A stretch of DNA of 64,000 nucleotides. It comes from Nemophila menziesii (lineage: Eukaryota; Streptophyta; Magnoliopsida; Boraginales; Hydrophyllaceae). A model generated the notes under the pieces. The model worked only from the letters and a program-made list of their open reading frames with translations, was not told the origin of the DNA and did no database searches. Position numbers and translations under genes: made by a program. Below are positions 22,991 to 33,663 of the stretch, piece by piece (positions within the stretch are counted from its first letter, which is position 1; each line of letters starts with the position of its first letter). The DNA lies in assembly GCA_029959085.1 (NCBI GenBank), contig JARWIR010000035.1:1579501-1643500 (forward strand), in the 5' to 3' direction.

Positions 22991-23339
22991 TGGTAAGGAA
23001 TACAACCTTTCCAGATTAGATTTCCACAGTGAAGGGATTCATAATGTAGAAATAGATCAAAATAAAATAAAGATTTTAGAGTTATTTATACAAGCTGAAG
23101 AGCATCAGATGCATTCCAGTCTTTCTTTCCTTGATGTGTTAATAGTTTCATTTAAGGTTCAAGTCTCAAATTTTGAGGAATTATGGACGATTTGAACCTC
23201 TTTTGGAACAAGGAAGTTAACAAAATCAAGAGAAAGAAGCATTTATTGTACACAAACTTCCTATAGGTTATATAGATATCATCATACAGCAAAATCAATT
23301 GTAATAAAAGTGATAGTTTGATGAGGAAATCATATAGAT

Positions 23340-24130
23340 GATAACCCCATCAAGTGATGATCCTAAATCCCTATGAGGAGGCTATGACTAGTCTAGATAG
23401 TGACAAGAGGTTAAGAACGATAGAATCTGAATTAGTATATATATGAACCAACAAAGTATAGTAATTTGGTTGAATCTTTAATAGATATAAGATCCATTTA
23501 TAGTAAATGGGTGCTAGGGAAATGATTGGAGTAGACGGTAAGGTAGAGACCTATAACGTCCTTCTAATTGCTAAGCGTTTAAATTAAAAGGAAAACATCT
23601 ATTATGGGGAATTCCTTTTTTATAGAAATGCCTAATTTATTTCAGATTTCACTATTGGTAACTACATACTATTATTATGAGATACAGTAATATCATGTGA
23701 AAATAGTTTTCACTAAATGGGAGTCTATGACGTCCTTAAGACCAATCCTAAGGGTCTTATATTGCCATTTACTCATAATAAAATATGTAAGTTCTAATAA
23801 TTTATTTAATGGATTCATCAAATGTCACGAAGTTGGATTATTCTCTTTCATACAATCAAATAGTTTGATTTTATGATTTTAGAATAAGAGTCATAAGAGT
23901 ACAAAGGACTAGTGGGAGTACACTTATCTTCCTAGTATTATATGTAGATGACATATTATCACATAAGAATATGATATACCAACCAAACAATTAACCAAGT
24001 TTTTTGATTGTCTAATAGTTTTCCATGAAAGATTTAGGAAAGTAGCTTATATTATTTGAATTGGGATCTACGGAGATAGATCAAAGAAGCTACTTGACCT
24101 ATATCAATCTTACTACATTTATACTTTTTT
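23340..24130 (+). pseudogene. Copia reverse transcriptase remnant
   Basis: Pieces in order are YEEAMTSLDSDKRLRTIESE (start of the RT region), SKWVLG, GVDGKVETYNVLLIAK, LVLYVDDILS with the YVDD active-site box at about 23,940, FSMKDLGK, and IYGDRSKKLLDLYQSYY. These match the Ty1/copia RT in sequence order (xADGKVExYKARLVAKGF, YVDDxLL, FxMKDLGEAxYILGIxIxRDRS). The middle of the RT, with the first catalytic Asp region (MDVKTAFLNG), is not readable. Many stops and frameshifts are present. Confidence 0.9.
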
Positions 24131-24349
24131 AGAAGTATGACATGAAAATTCCAAGAGGATCTATTTGACAACAGGTTTTGGAATTTCTCTTAATGGGAGG
24201 GTTTGTTCTAGGACCCTAAAAGTAAGAGAATGAATGTGTATAGTCCTATTTGTTAAAACAATAAGGATCTATCTAGCATACCATGAAAAATTTATAAGAC
24301 CTGAAGTGTACTACACGCTAGGAGTAGCGAGTAAGTATGAAGGTAACCT

Positions 24350-24850
24350 TATGAGGAATGTTGGAAAGTAGTAAAGACTTTCCTTAAGTATTTAAGAAAT
24401 ATTAAGGACCGTTTTCTCATATGTGGAGAATATAAGTTGAAGCTAATTTGGTACATATATGCTTGTTTTGCTTCAAACATGGATGATAGAAAATCAACAT
24501 ATTGTTGTAAGTATATAGAAAAAAAGTGAGTTGGAATAGTTCTTATCAAGATACTATAACAGATTTCGGTAACCAAAAGTAGAATACATAGCAACATAAG
24601 ATGCAACTATGCAAGTTGTTTGGATAAAAGAGTTCTTATATGAGTATAGGGTAATCTATACAATAAAGAAATTCGTTTCTTTATACAATCACAATATTTG
24701 AGATATTGTATGATCTTAGAGACCTAGACCACACTATAGATCCAAACAAATTCTACAATAGTATTACTTGATTCGAGAAATGATCGAACATGAAAATGTT
24801 TGCATTTGATAGATGCAAGGAAGGAAAACCGATGTACATCCATTCACTTA
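24350..24850 (+). pseudogene. Copia RNase H remnant
   Basis: Readable parts are CWKVVKTFLKYLRNIKDRF, LICGEYKLKLIWYIYACFAS, NMDDRKSTYC, VEYIAT-stop-DATMQVVWIK, and a decayed tail where HIERKYHLIRE is expected. They follow the copia order HWxAVKxILKYLRxTKD, GYTDxDFxxDxDxRKSTSG, AEYxAxxEAxKEAVWLxxF. The catalytic Asp of GYTDSD is not preserved. Shared order and spacing with the RT relic upstream show one element. Confidence 0.9.
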
Positions 24851-24927
24851 AGTGTTTTTATCAAAAGGGGTTTGATAAGAACAAACTAGTGATGAGATTA
24901 CGGTACTTGTATGATTGGGTCTAGGCC

Positions 24928-24938
24928 AAGTGGGAGAT
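24928..24938 (+). other. Polypurine tract
   Basis: aagtgggagat directly before the TGTTGG start of LTR2. This is the usual plus-strand primer of plant copia elements and it fixes the LTR boundary. Confidence 0.9.
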
Positions 24939-26621
24939 TGTTGGAATTATGCCCTAGCCTCGATCGTCTTGTAATGATGAACACAAGTGTTTACTGTACA
25001 CGATAATAGTTATCACTACAGTATTGATTAAATAAATTATTTCCTTGAATCTATGGCAAAATTTTATTATTATGGTATTCATCTACATAATATAAAGACA
25101 AATACTTGATTAAGTTACGAACTAGATATCATAAGGTGTTATGATAATGAGAATCTAGCTCATAGGACTTAATCTAAACTTGTTCTTAATCGTAGAATTA
25201 TCGAGTTAGGACCTCGATGATCCGATTAGATTAATATGTAGCTAACAAGTATTTATTGGATAAATATCGGTAGTTCTCGTTTACCGAGTTAGATGCATAG
25301 ATAATTCACATAGAGATGTGATTATCGAACCGATTAAAACTAGAGATTCCTAATGGTTAATTACCTTGAACTATCAAGTAGGTTAATCTCTATAAGGATT
25401 TTTATACTTGTAATCCTTTGACCTGAGATCATCACTATAGTTGTGTATGTGCTTGTTATGTTTTGATACTGGACTACTAGTGTGTCATAATGCTAGTCTA
25501 AAGGATATTGGACGTAGCTAAGTTATATGCTCCTAGGGATGAGTCAAGATGGAATCTATCAACTCTATGTAAAGAGTTTGAGCTCTACGATGTCATAAGA
25601 TTATAATGATTGTATCGAATCCTTGGCCAAGGTGATAAAATGAATGAAGAAAGGAGTTTCTTAGGTCATTAGTCAATCGTTGATAATCGACGTGTACCGT
25701 AGTTGATTTTCTAATGGGATTTGACAGTTGTAACATATCCCAGGATGATCCGGAGCTGTAAAGATAGAGGGAATACGTGTATGATTCTTCACCGGGTTCT
25801 TTGTATAGAGTTACTTCACGTCATCCGATCGTTGGGTAGTGTTGTTAGACGCCAACCTCGATTAGTGGTTAGTTTAATTAACTACTACCGGTTTAACGAT
25901 GAACCCACGTAGTCGCACACTAACGAGTGCATTGTACTTGCTTCATGACGTTAATTAATTTTATTATTAGATAATAAATATTAATTAATTATATACTTGG
26001 AATATTGATATATTAATTTTCTAGCACAAATTAATATTCTAATATAAGACCGATCTAAGGTAAAAGAGAAAAAAAGGGAAAAAGGTCATAGGTTCGTGGA
26101 TCAAACCATGGACCTCTAATAGTGTTAAATATGTCACTAACTGCTAGGCTAATCAAGCCTTTTTATATAATGTAAAATGTCAAAGTCCACTTCAGAAGTG
26201 GGTAGTGGACCAAATTATTAAGATAATTAGTTTTCTTTATAAGTTCATGGCTTTTGGCTATTCCACTTCTTGGTTTTTCATTTTTCCTTCTAGAGTTAAT
26301 ATATGTAAAATGAGAAATCAATATACACATGTAACTTATTTTCAGTTTTTCTCACTTGAAAAAAAACACAGTAGATAGAATGTCCTTCTCCAAATCAGAA
26401 TGGTTCTGAAAGCAAAATCAAACTCAGTGTGCAAAGCGTGGAGGTTTCAAATCTTTGAAGCTAGAATTTGACAATTCGATTCTCACACAACGGCTTAAGG
26501 TATGTAATCCTTATTATACTTTGTTTTAAATTCTTAAATCGCAGCTAGATTATATACTAGGATTGCAATTTCTATTTTCTACTATATTATATGTGATATA
26601 ATTGTGTTGCAATATCCTCCA
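24939..26621 (+). mobile_element. Copia LTR2 (full length)
   Basis: TGTTGGAATTATGCCCTA to CCTCCA, 1,683 bp. It is the 3' LTR of the element starting at 17,197 and, because a primer site follows, also the 5' LTR of the next unit. It keeps the 487 bp lost from LTR1 (about 25,231-25,718). It contains a restricted-match region with LTR3 (39,237-39,429). Confidence 0.92.
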
Positions 26622-26623
26622 AT

Positions 26624-26635
26624 TGGTATCAGAGC
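26624..26635 (+). other. Second primer binding site
   Basis: TGGTATCAGAGC after LTR2. A primer site after a 3' LTR shows that LTR2 is shared by two units arranged head to tail. Confidence 0.95.
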
Positions 26636-29369
26636 TAGCTTGTTGCAATTAAATAAATTTAAATAATTATATTATTTGATAATATATGAGTTTTTCTTTA
26701 AGAATTTAGATAAAAATTGTTTTTATATATTTAATTATTTATCTGTACTCATAAGCTTGGCTGCGATTCTTTTTCTGTTAGTCTTAATTTCAATAAGTAA
26801 CCATAAGAAAAGTTGTTTCTTTTGGTTGATTGTTCATTAAAAAAATTTACAGTAGATATTGTCTTGCTTTGGGTATAAATGGGTTACTGTATTGTTCATG
26901 TGGTGACTGGTTTTTTATTTTTTAAAAGAAAGCTTCCATCTGTTTTTGTTCTTTTTGTCTGGCTTTATTTAAAAAAAAAAAGACACCTGCACAAGGTTTG
27001 TTGAAGCCTTGTATTGAACAGCCTGCTACTTTATTGCGAAAGATTTGTTGAAACATTGTTTGAACAATTTCTTCTTTATTTATTTTTCTTTGTTGTGTTT
27101 CGAAAGAAAAAAAAGCAAATTGTTGTCACAAATTGTTGTCATACAAAATTTGTGGTCAGACAAATTGTTGTCCGCCAGCCTATTGGTTTATCTTGAAAAA
27201 AAAGACAAATAGATTGTTGGGTTTTTCTTTAATTTTTGTTTTGTTTAAAATAAATATTAAGGATGGTTGTCAATTTTTTTCACATGAGTCATGTAGTGAT
27301 GTCTCCCTATTTGTGATGAATTAATATTAGTTGGAGACATCATTTTTAGTGATTTAGGAAGTCTTCTAGTCGATTTTCTTGAGAAATGCTACACTATCCT
27401 ATTTTGAGTCTTGATTTAGTAAATTATTGTTTTTAGAGCATATTGGGTTTAATTATTTATTTAGTGTGAAGCTTTAAAGATAATTATGGAGATTAATTAG
27501 AGTCCAAGTCAAAGATTACAAGATATGGAAAGAGATAAGCATGGTAATTGGAGATAAGGAAAGAAAAGATAAAATCATGGAAAAGGAAAAGTTGCCTAAA
27601 ATCTGAATTTCAGCACCTACGACCATAAATCAGCTTATATCTCAATATTGGTGTGGAATTTGGAAAAACGGTCAAGAGAAAAGTTGGATATCGTTCCGAG
27701 ACGATGAATTTTGACTACTCATATACGTCAAACGGATGAGTATTGAAGCTGCTAGGACCAAAACAAAAACGGGCATGATTTCATGTTTTAGGGTTACGAA
27801 TTTGAGTTGGGCTAGGAGTCCACTACTTACCTTCTCCTTCAAGAAAACAAATTAGGGTTCCTAAACACCTATAAATACACCCTTATACCATTGTAAACAT
27901 TTCCTTGCTCAGTTTAAAGTTTAGGCTTAGTCCTTACTTGTATTTTCTCACTTTTAAATAATAGCTTAGTCCTTTAATTTAATATTCATCCTTAGTATCA
28001 AGCTATTCATCCAAGAAGCAAGCTTACCTATAGAAGAAGACAAGAAGCACGAAGTTGGAGAGTGACAAACTCCTCTTCTACATCTCACCTTCTCTATATT
28101 TAGGGTAATTAGCTATAGGTTGTCGCTTCACCATATTTCTAAGCTTTTATTTTGTAAGTTTTACTTTCAATTGTTAGGTTATTATTTTGTCTTTAATTCC
28201 ATAATACTATTTGTTATTTTAATTGATTTGAGCTTGGCGTATATTGTTATTATGTGATTTGACTTATTGTTATATCCCTAGATTTCGCCAATCTTAGGAT
28301 TATTCTTAGTTATTGACAACACCACATAATCGTCTAGTTTTGATCCCTTGCCTAACTAGATAGCCATAAAGGTTTGATTTAATCACCAATCATTACTCAG
28401 GAATCCTTGGTAGTGGAGAGGTTGCTCCTAAACCTTATAGAGGCTAGGTAGAATTTAGAATACTGGTTAATATATAATGCTTAATCTGTGACAGGTTAGA
28501 ATAACAACTTAGTAAAATAGACTCATAATATTAATCCTAATCTATTAGACTTACATCCATATTTATTTATCTGCATTCTTATTTATTATTTCTCATCAGA
28601 TAGTTATTCATATTATTTTATCCTTTTATATAAACATCTAAATTCATCTACACTTGTTAAACATAAGTAAATCTAACTGTTTAATTCCCTGCGAACGAAC
28701 TTAACTTATTATAAAACTTGCAAACGATCTGTGATACTTGCAGTGAGTTCTGTCGTTCTCAAGGGTGTGTGCTCTTTATTATTATCTTTATTTATCTATT
28801 ATTTAATCACATTTTCCCCCCACCATGTAGAAAAAAGGAAAATAGTTTTTCTTTGTACTCCAACTATTTAAAAATAAAATATTATTTTTTATACCAAGTG
28901 CTCTTGTGTATTTTTGATAACATGGCTAATAGCATTATAGGTGTATTTTATTAAAAGATAAGTTACTCTTATGTAGTACTTTTCCATTAATTAATTAGTT
29001 GATTAATATTTCTTTTAGTAAATTACATACTATAAGTATATTTGATGAAATATACTAAAATTATATATTACTAAAAATTGTTTTAGTAATAAAATATAAA
29101 TACTTAGATTATGAATACTAAGTTATTTATTTCCACTTGACATTAAAATTATTGGATTTTATTAGATTTGATATATAAGATATTTCGTGAGACTTATCCA
29201 TCGCAAGTAGAGTTTCTAATTTGTTAAGTTTACAATTTTGATCTGACTACCAGGTGAACTTGTAGTTCGAGTACAAATTATAAAACTCTAGATTGTTTGC
29301 TAATAGGATTAACTTATTAATTTTACATTTTTAGTCTGGACTATCCAGAGGATGCGAGATTGATAATAT
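26636..29369 (+). mobile_element. Copia-associated leader, copy 2
   Basis: Same leader as copy 1, including the 70- and 35-bp segments that copy 1 lost (near 26,677 and 26,853). Similarity to copy 1 stops at gagattgataatat, after the second of the ctgactaccagg phrases. It then joins sequence leading to another element's RNase H tail. No gag-pol of its own follows. Confidence 0.85.
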
Positions 29370-29536
29370 ATTCTTTGGACAATCATTACTCTCTTAGTGA
29401 AGCTGCAGACTGACATTGCTCAATCCATGGTTGTGGCAGATAATGTAGCGGCCTATAATTCTGTTCTCAATTTATATGGATGTAACATATATTGTAAGAT
29501 TTTGGTATTATGTATGAGAAGGTGTGCATTCTTGGA

Positions 29537-29748
29537 GACAACATAAGCCATATCACCATCACGAAGAATCTAGTTTAACACTCAAGAAATAAGAATATTA
29601 AGATCCTAAAGCATTACATTCGTGATCAATCTAACAATAGAAATATCGTACTAAATTTTGTAGAATCACCAAATTAATTGGCTGGCATATTCACCAAGTT
29701 GTTACCTTCAGATTAATTTGACAAGATATGATGTGAATTAGTTATGAA
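29537..29748 (+). pseudogene. Copia RNase H C-terminal tail from a second element
   Basis: The plus strand reads DNISHITITKNLV, stop, HSRNKNIKILKHYIRDQSNN, RNIVLNFVESPN, stop, LAGIFTKLLPSD. Copia pol proteins end with this pattern (DNxSAIxxxKNPVxHSRTKHI, HHFIRExVxxG, FVxTxxQLADIFTKPL). The corresponding end of the element at 17,197-26,621 reads differently, so this is a different copia lineage joined to leader copy 2. There is no LTR of that second element next to it. Copy in B' at 42,326-42,537. Confidence 0.85.
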
Positions 29749-29939
29749 AGTCCTATTATGGTATCTCTCCTTTTCATCCCGTAATTTTCTTAATTTCGAT
29801 ATTGGAAATGGGTGAGAGTAAAACGTTATGAGTCATAATATATGCGTTATTTATAGGGATATAAAAGTGCATCATCTATAAGGGAGATAAATCATTCACG
29901 AAGATATCATAAGAAGAAGGACACACCATCTTCCAAGGA

Positions 29940-30169
29940 AACCATTCCTTGTCCCTTTTACCAATACATCATTGGAGATCCTTACACTTCAAAATAAAAC
30001 ACCACGTCTCTTCATATCACAAGACAAAACGAATGGACACACCATCTTCAATGAAAACTGGTGGGCACAACCTTATGAAAAGTTCAAGATCGACTCGCTC
30101 TACAACACTGTTCACCGAATCGAGCAAGATGAGCATGGAATCACCCCCAATTTAGATGGATATAAGTAA
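29940..30169 (+). other. Unrecognised exon-like open stretch with a GT donor
   Basis: An open frame without a clear ATG reads HTIFNENWWAQPYEKFKIDS, then LYNTVHRIEQDEHGITPN, and stops at TAA 30,167-30,169. A strong donor-like GTAAGT lies inside the last codons (30,166). The composition is less AT-rich than its surroundings and residue use looks protein-like. A second open piece follows at 30,235-30,423 (WFLMHTPYSKTDIENMEIGF), also unrecognised. Two phrases recur inside the same area (gacacaccatcttc near 29,920 and 30,034). It could be an exon of a decayed gene or of a captured transposon gene. The B' copy (42,729-42,958) has the same reading. Confidence 0.35.
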
Positions 30170-31362
30170 GTAATCAACTACCCAATCTATTTCAACTGAT
30201 TTAAAAAAGAACCATCGAGAATTGAATTATTTACATGGGAAATAAGAAGAAACACTTCAACAACCGAACAAAAATGGGAACTTGGTTCTTGATGCACACA
30301 CCCTATTCAAAAACTGATATAGAGAATATGGAAATCGGTTTCCTTGAATTGGGAACTTGTATTCAACACAAACCTGTAGAATATTGTGCAATGCAAAAAA
30401 TAAGCTTTCACATAAATTTGTGAGTAAAATATGAGAAACTGTGAATGAGGATAATCCCAAGGACTCATTAGTTGTCACAAACACAAACAAATAATCATTC
30501 CAAGATGTCAAATGAAAGCCAAAAGTAGGAACATAATCATAAATGGTAAAAAATATATGAGCCTATGCTCCTAATAATTGAAGATATTAGAACTAAATGT
30601 GTGTGATAATAAATTTGTATGTTTATTATATGAAACCATTATTTTCATTAAACTTGAATCGATATTAGTTTCATATGATCCAATTCAATGAAACAAAAGA
30701 ATTTATCTATGCGCCTAAACAATTAATATAATGTATTAGTCAATATAGTACTTTTTGTTTGTATTTGACTATAATATTAAAATTGTATAAGAATTATATT
30801 TTCTACTTTTATCAAAATAGAGCTTTGATTACCCATAAAATTTGTATTACTTTTCACCATAGTATATTATATTCATTTTTTTTGTTAATTGACACTTCTG
30901 TTTCAGTATAAAAAACAAAGGTTTAGTGGCCCAACTAAATATCCAAACATTAGAACCAATAAAAATTATTGTTTAGTATAGAAGTTCAATTTCTTAGTCC
31001 ATGTTATCCATTTTTTAATCCTTTTGTTATTTCAACCTAACCCAAAAAGTTATTATATAATTAATTTTATTTTAAAACCCTATATTATATCTATCACATG
31101 TTTCTCTATCACTCTCTTTCTATTCAATCGCCGCCTCTTCAATAAAAGACTATTTTTTTACTTTCACAATAAAAAAAACTTAATTCTTAAGCATTATCTT
31201 CTTCGATTGATTCATATATATTGTAAGTTATTTCTAAATGGTTTATAAAAATATATGATGTATCCTTTAATACAACATCAAATATCAGGTACGCAAATTT
31301 AAAATTTATATATATAATTGTTATGTTTTACTAATATTTAACAGTGTAGATATTACTGATTT

Positions 31363-31363
<1 letters not shown>

Positions 31364-31410
<47 letters not shown>
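31364..31410 (+). repeat. (TA)n microsatellite
   Basis: About 23 TA units leading into the 209-bp tandem repeat. The B' equivalent is 44,155-44,201. Confidence 0.95.
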
Positions 31411-31412
<2 letters not shown>

Positions 31413-31819
31413 GCAACGTTATAGTTGTATTATATTATAATATTATATATTAATTCAATAAAGATATATTTGTTTAATTTTTATATATTTTTGCATATCT
31501 TTGATCTTTAATAAAAAATATTATGGATCTAAATTTTGTTACAATGATTGGGTAATTTTAAATTATTTTTTATAAAATTTAATTTTATGTGTATCTGACA
31601 TATACTAGATATATATATTATGCAACGTTATAGTTGTATTATATTATAATATTATATATTAATTCAATAAAGATATATTTGTTTAATTTTTATATATTTT
31701 TGCATATCTTTGATCTTTAATAAAAAATATTATGGATCTAAATTTTGTTACAATGATTGGGTAATTTTAAATTATTTTTTATAAAATTTAATTTTATGTG
31801 TATCTGACATATACTAGAT
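31411..31819 (+). repeat. 209-bp perfect or near-perfect tandem duplication
   Basis: atgcaacgttatagttgta starts at 31,411 and again at 31,620, and the following sequence through catatactagat is repeated without a difference that I can see. B' has one unit only (44,202-44,405). The second unit is preceded by a short TA run, suggesting that slippage or unequal exchange from the (TA)n tract caused it. Confidence 0.95.
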
Positions 31820-31946
31820 CTATAACAATTACTATTATAGATCGGTTTTTTTATTATTCATATACATAGATATAAAGTTACTTTCTTGTTATCTGGTATA
31901 TCATTTTATAAATTATGTATTGATTTAATATTTTTTTTTAAATAAT

Positions 31947-31995
31947 TTAGTGTAATTTAGTGTAGTTTAGTGTAGATTAGTGTATTTAGTGTTTA
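31947..31995 (+). repeat. About five 9-10-bp tttagtgta repeats
   Basis: tttagtgtaa, tttagtgtag, tttagtgtag, attagtgta and tttagtgt follow one another. A related array is in B' near 44,529-44,575. It is not the plant telomere repeat (TTTAGGG). Confidence 0.85.
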
Positions 31996-32618
31996 ATATT
32001 ATTCATATACTTAAGTATAAATCTACTTTTTTTGTATTTGGTGTAGTATTTTAAAAATTATGTATATATTTAATTTAGTGTTTCATGTTATTACATTATT
32101 TAAATCTTTTATAATTAATAATTTAGTATTTATTTAAGTTTATAAAACTTTCTATTTTATAAATTATAAATAATTATAATGTATTTTTGAATATAATTTT
32201 AATATATTATATCTATAATAATCTATTCTATATATATAATTTATGTTAATTTTATTTAGTATGTACTTAGAGTTATTAATCTAAATAATGAGGTCAAATT
32301 ATATATGTATACATGTGTGTGTATGTTTATTTGTATTTTATTGTACTATTTTTTGTTTTTGTATTCAGTCTGAATTAAGTAATTTTGTATTATTGTTAAA
32401 TATGTTGTTTTTGTTGAATAAAATATTTCTAGATTTTTTTATCTTAAACAAATTAAAGAAATCTAGTTCAGTCTAACATTTATACTTTCCATGTGGGTTT
32501 TATTCACCCCTATTAAAATATATAGATTAAGAAAATTGAATCCATCAAGTTTTTGCATAATAGTTATCCTATGTCAATATAAATATTTAATTTTTATGTT
32601 TATATGTATATGTGGCAG

Positions 32619-33663
32619 GTAAAGAATTTCATAAATGCTAAGGATATTCAAGAAGATAAATATTTGATCATTGATCATGTCATTTCAATTAGGTAATTAT
32701 AAGAACACTATATAATAAAACAGAGTGTTATAGTTACATGAAACTATTATTTGGGATTCTATATCTAACTTCTATATTTTAAAACCTAATTTGTTTTTTC
32801 TATTTTCATTAATAAAACCAAGATATTATAGTAACCATAATAGTAAAAATAAAACAAAAAGAAAGTTTAAACATTGTATTCTTTTAATTAGTATAATTAA
32901 ATAAAAAACATTTAGTTTGTTAAAATATATCAAATAATTAAATGTTTTGAAAAAAAAAATCAAATCTATATTATACCAAAACTGAATTACCATATAACAT
33001 ATATTGTTTGAAAGGTTAGTTTCGTTTTGGACATACTCTATAAAAATGAATACTAGTAGTCATACTTTGCTTTTTCTTAACTGGCTATAAATAAACTACA
33101 TTGATAAATAGATCTATTGTTTGATTAAACTTTTGATCATATTATTAAGAAAAACGATTCTAATATCTTAAATTAATGATAAATTAAATAAAAGTATAAC
33201 ATAATAATTAATTTTTTTAATAAAAGGGGTTATAATTTGTTAAATTGAAGGATTGTATGTTTCAGAGAGGATTATTATCAATTTTTCAAGAAAAATACAC
33301 TAAGTTTGATGCTACTAAACATTTTATTCTATTTTGTAGACTTACATGTTAATCAATATTTTATTGTCAATATTTTGTTACTTTTATGTTTTTTTAGGTA
33401 ACTTACAATTTTTAATATAAACTAGAAAAATATTTCATTAATCTACTAAATAAACAAAAAATACTTCAATCTATAGAAAATTTATTAATGTTCTTCTGAT
33501 ACCTAAAATGTAAATTACTCATTACTTAAAATGACAAACAACACATCTAATATAATGTTTTTTTTTGTATAAAACAGGATTAATCTGTATTGGATAAACG
33601 TTAAAGGACTAGGAAGAGTTCTTGGGTTCAGGATGAATGGTGATGTTATAATGACAAAATAAG
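32619..33663 (+). pseudogene. Candidate decayed spliced gene, two phase-compatible exons
   Basis: Exon a (32,619-32,692) lies between a cag acceptor and a GTAATT donor and reads VKNFINAKDIQEDKYLIIDH, VISI. It ends in the first two bases of a codon (AG). Exon b (33,578-33,663) follows a TTT...aaaacag acceptor, supplies the third base (G, completing Arg) and reads INLYWINVKGLGRVLGFRMN, GDVIMTK, then TAA, with a GTACAT donor after the next base. In B' (exons 45,215-45,288 and 46,171-46,256) that TAA is CAA (Gln). A possible third exon near 33,706 reads DKIMLPKIYLYDYIQRKPGS. I do not recognise the family. Splicing is inferred from site sequence and phase only. Confidence 0.45.

Noticed and set aside
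24349..24606. Minus-strand open stretch of 85 codons
   Set aside because: It is the opposite strand of the RNase H remnant, whose plus-strand reading has clear copia motifs.
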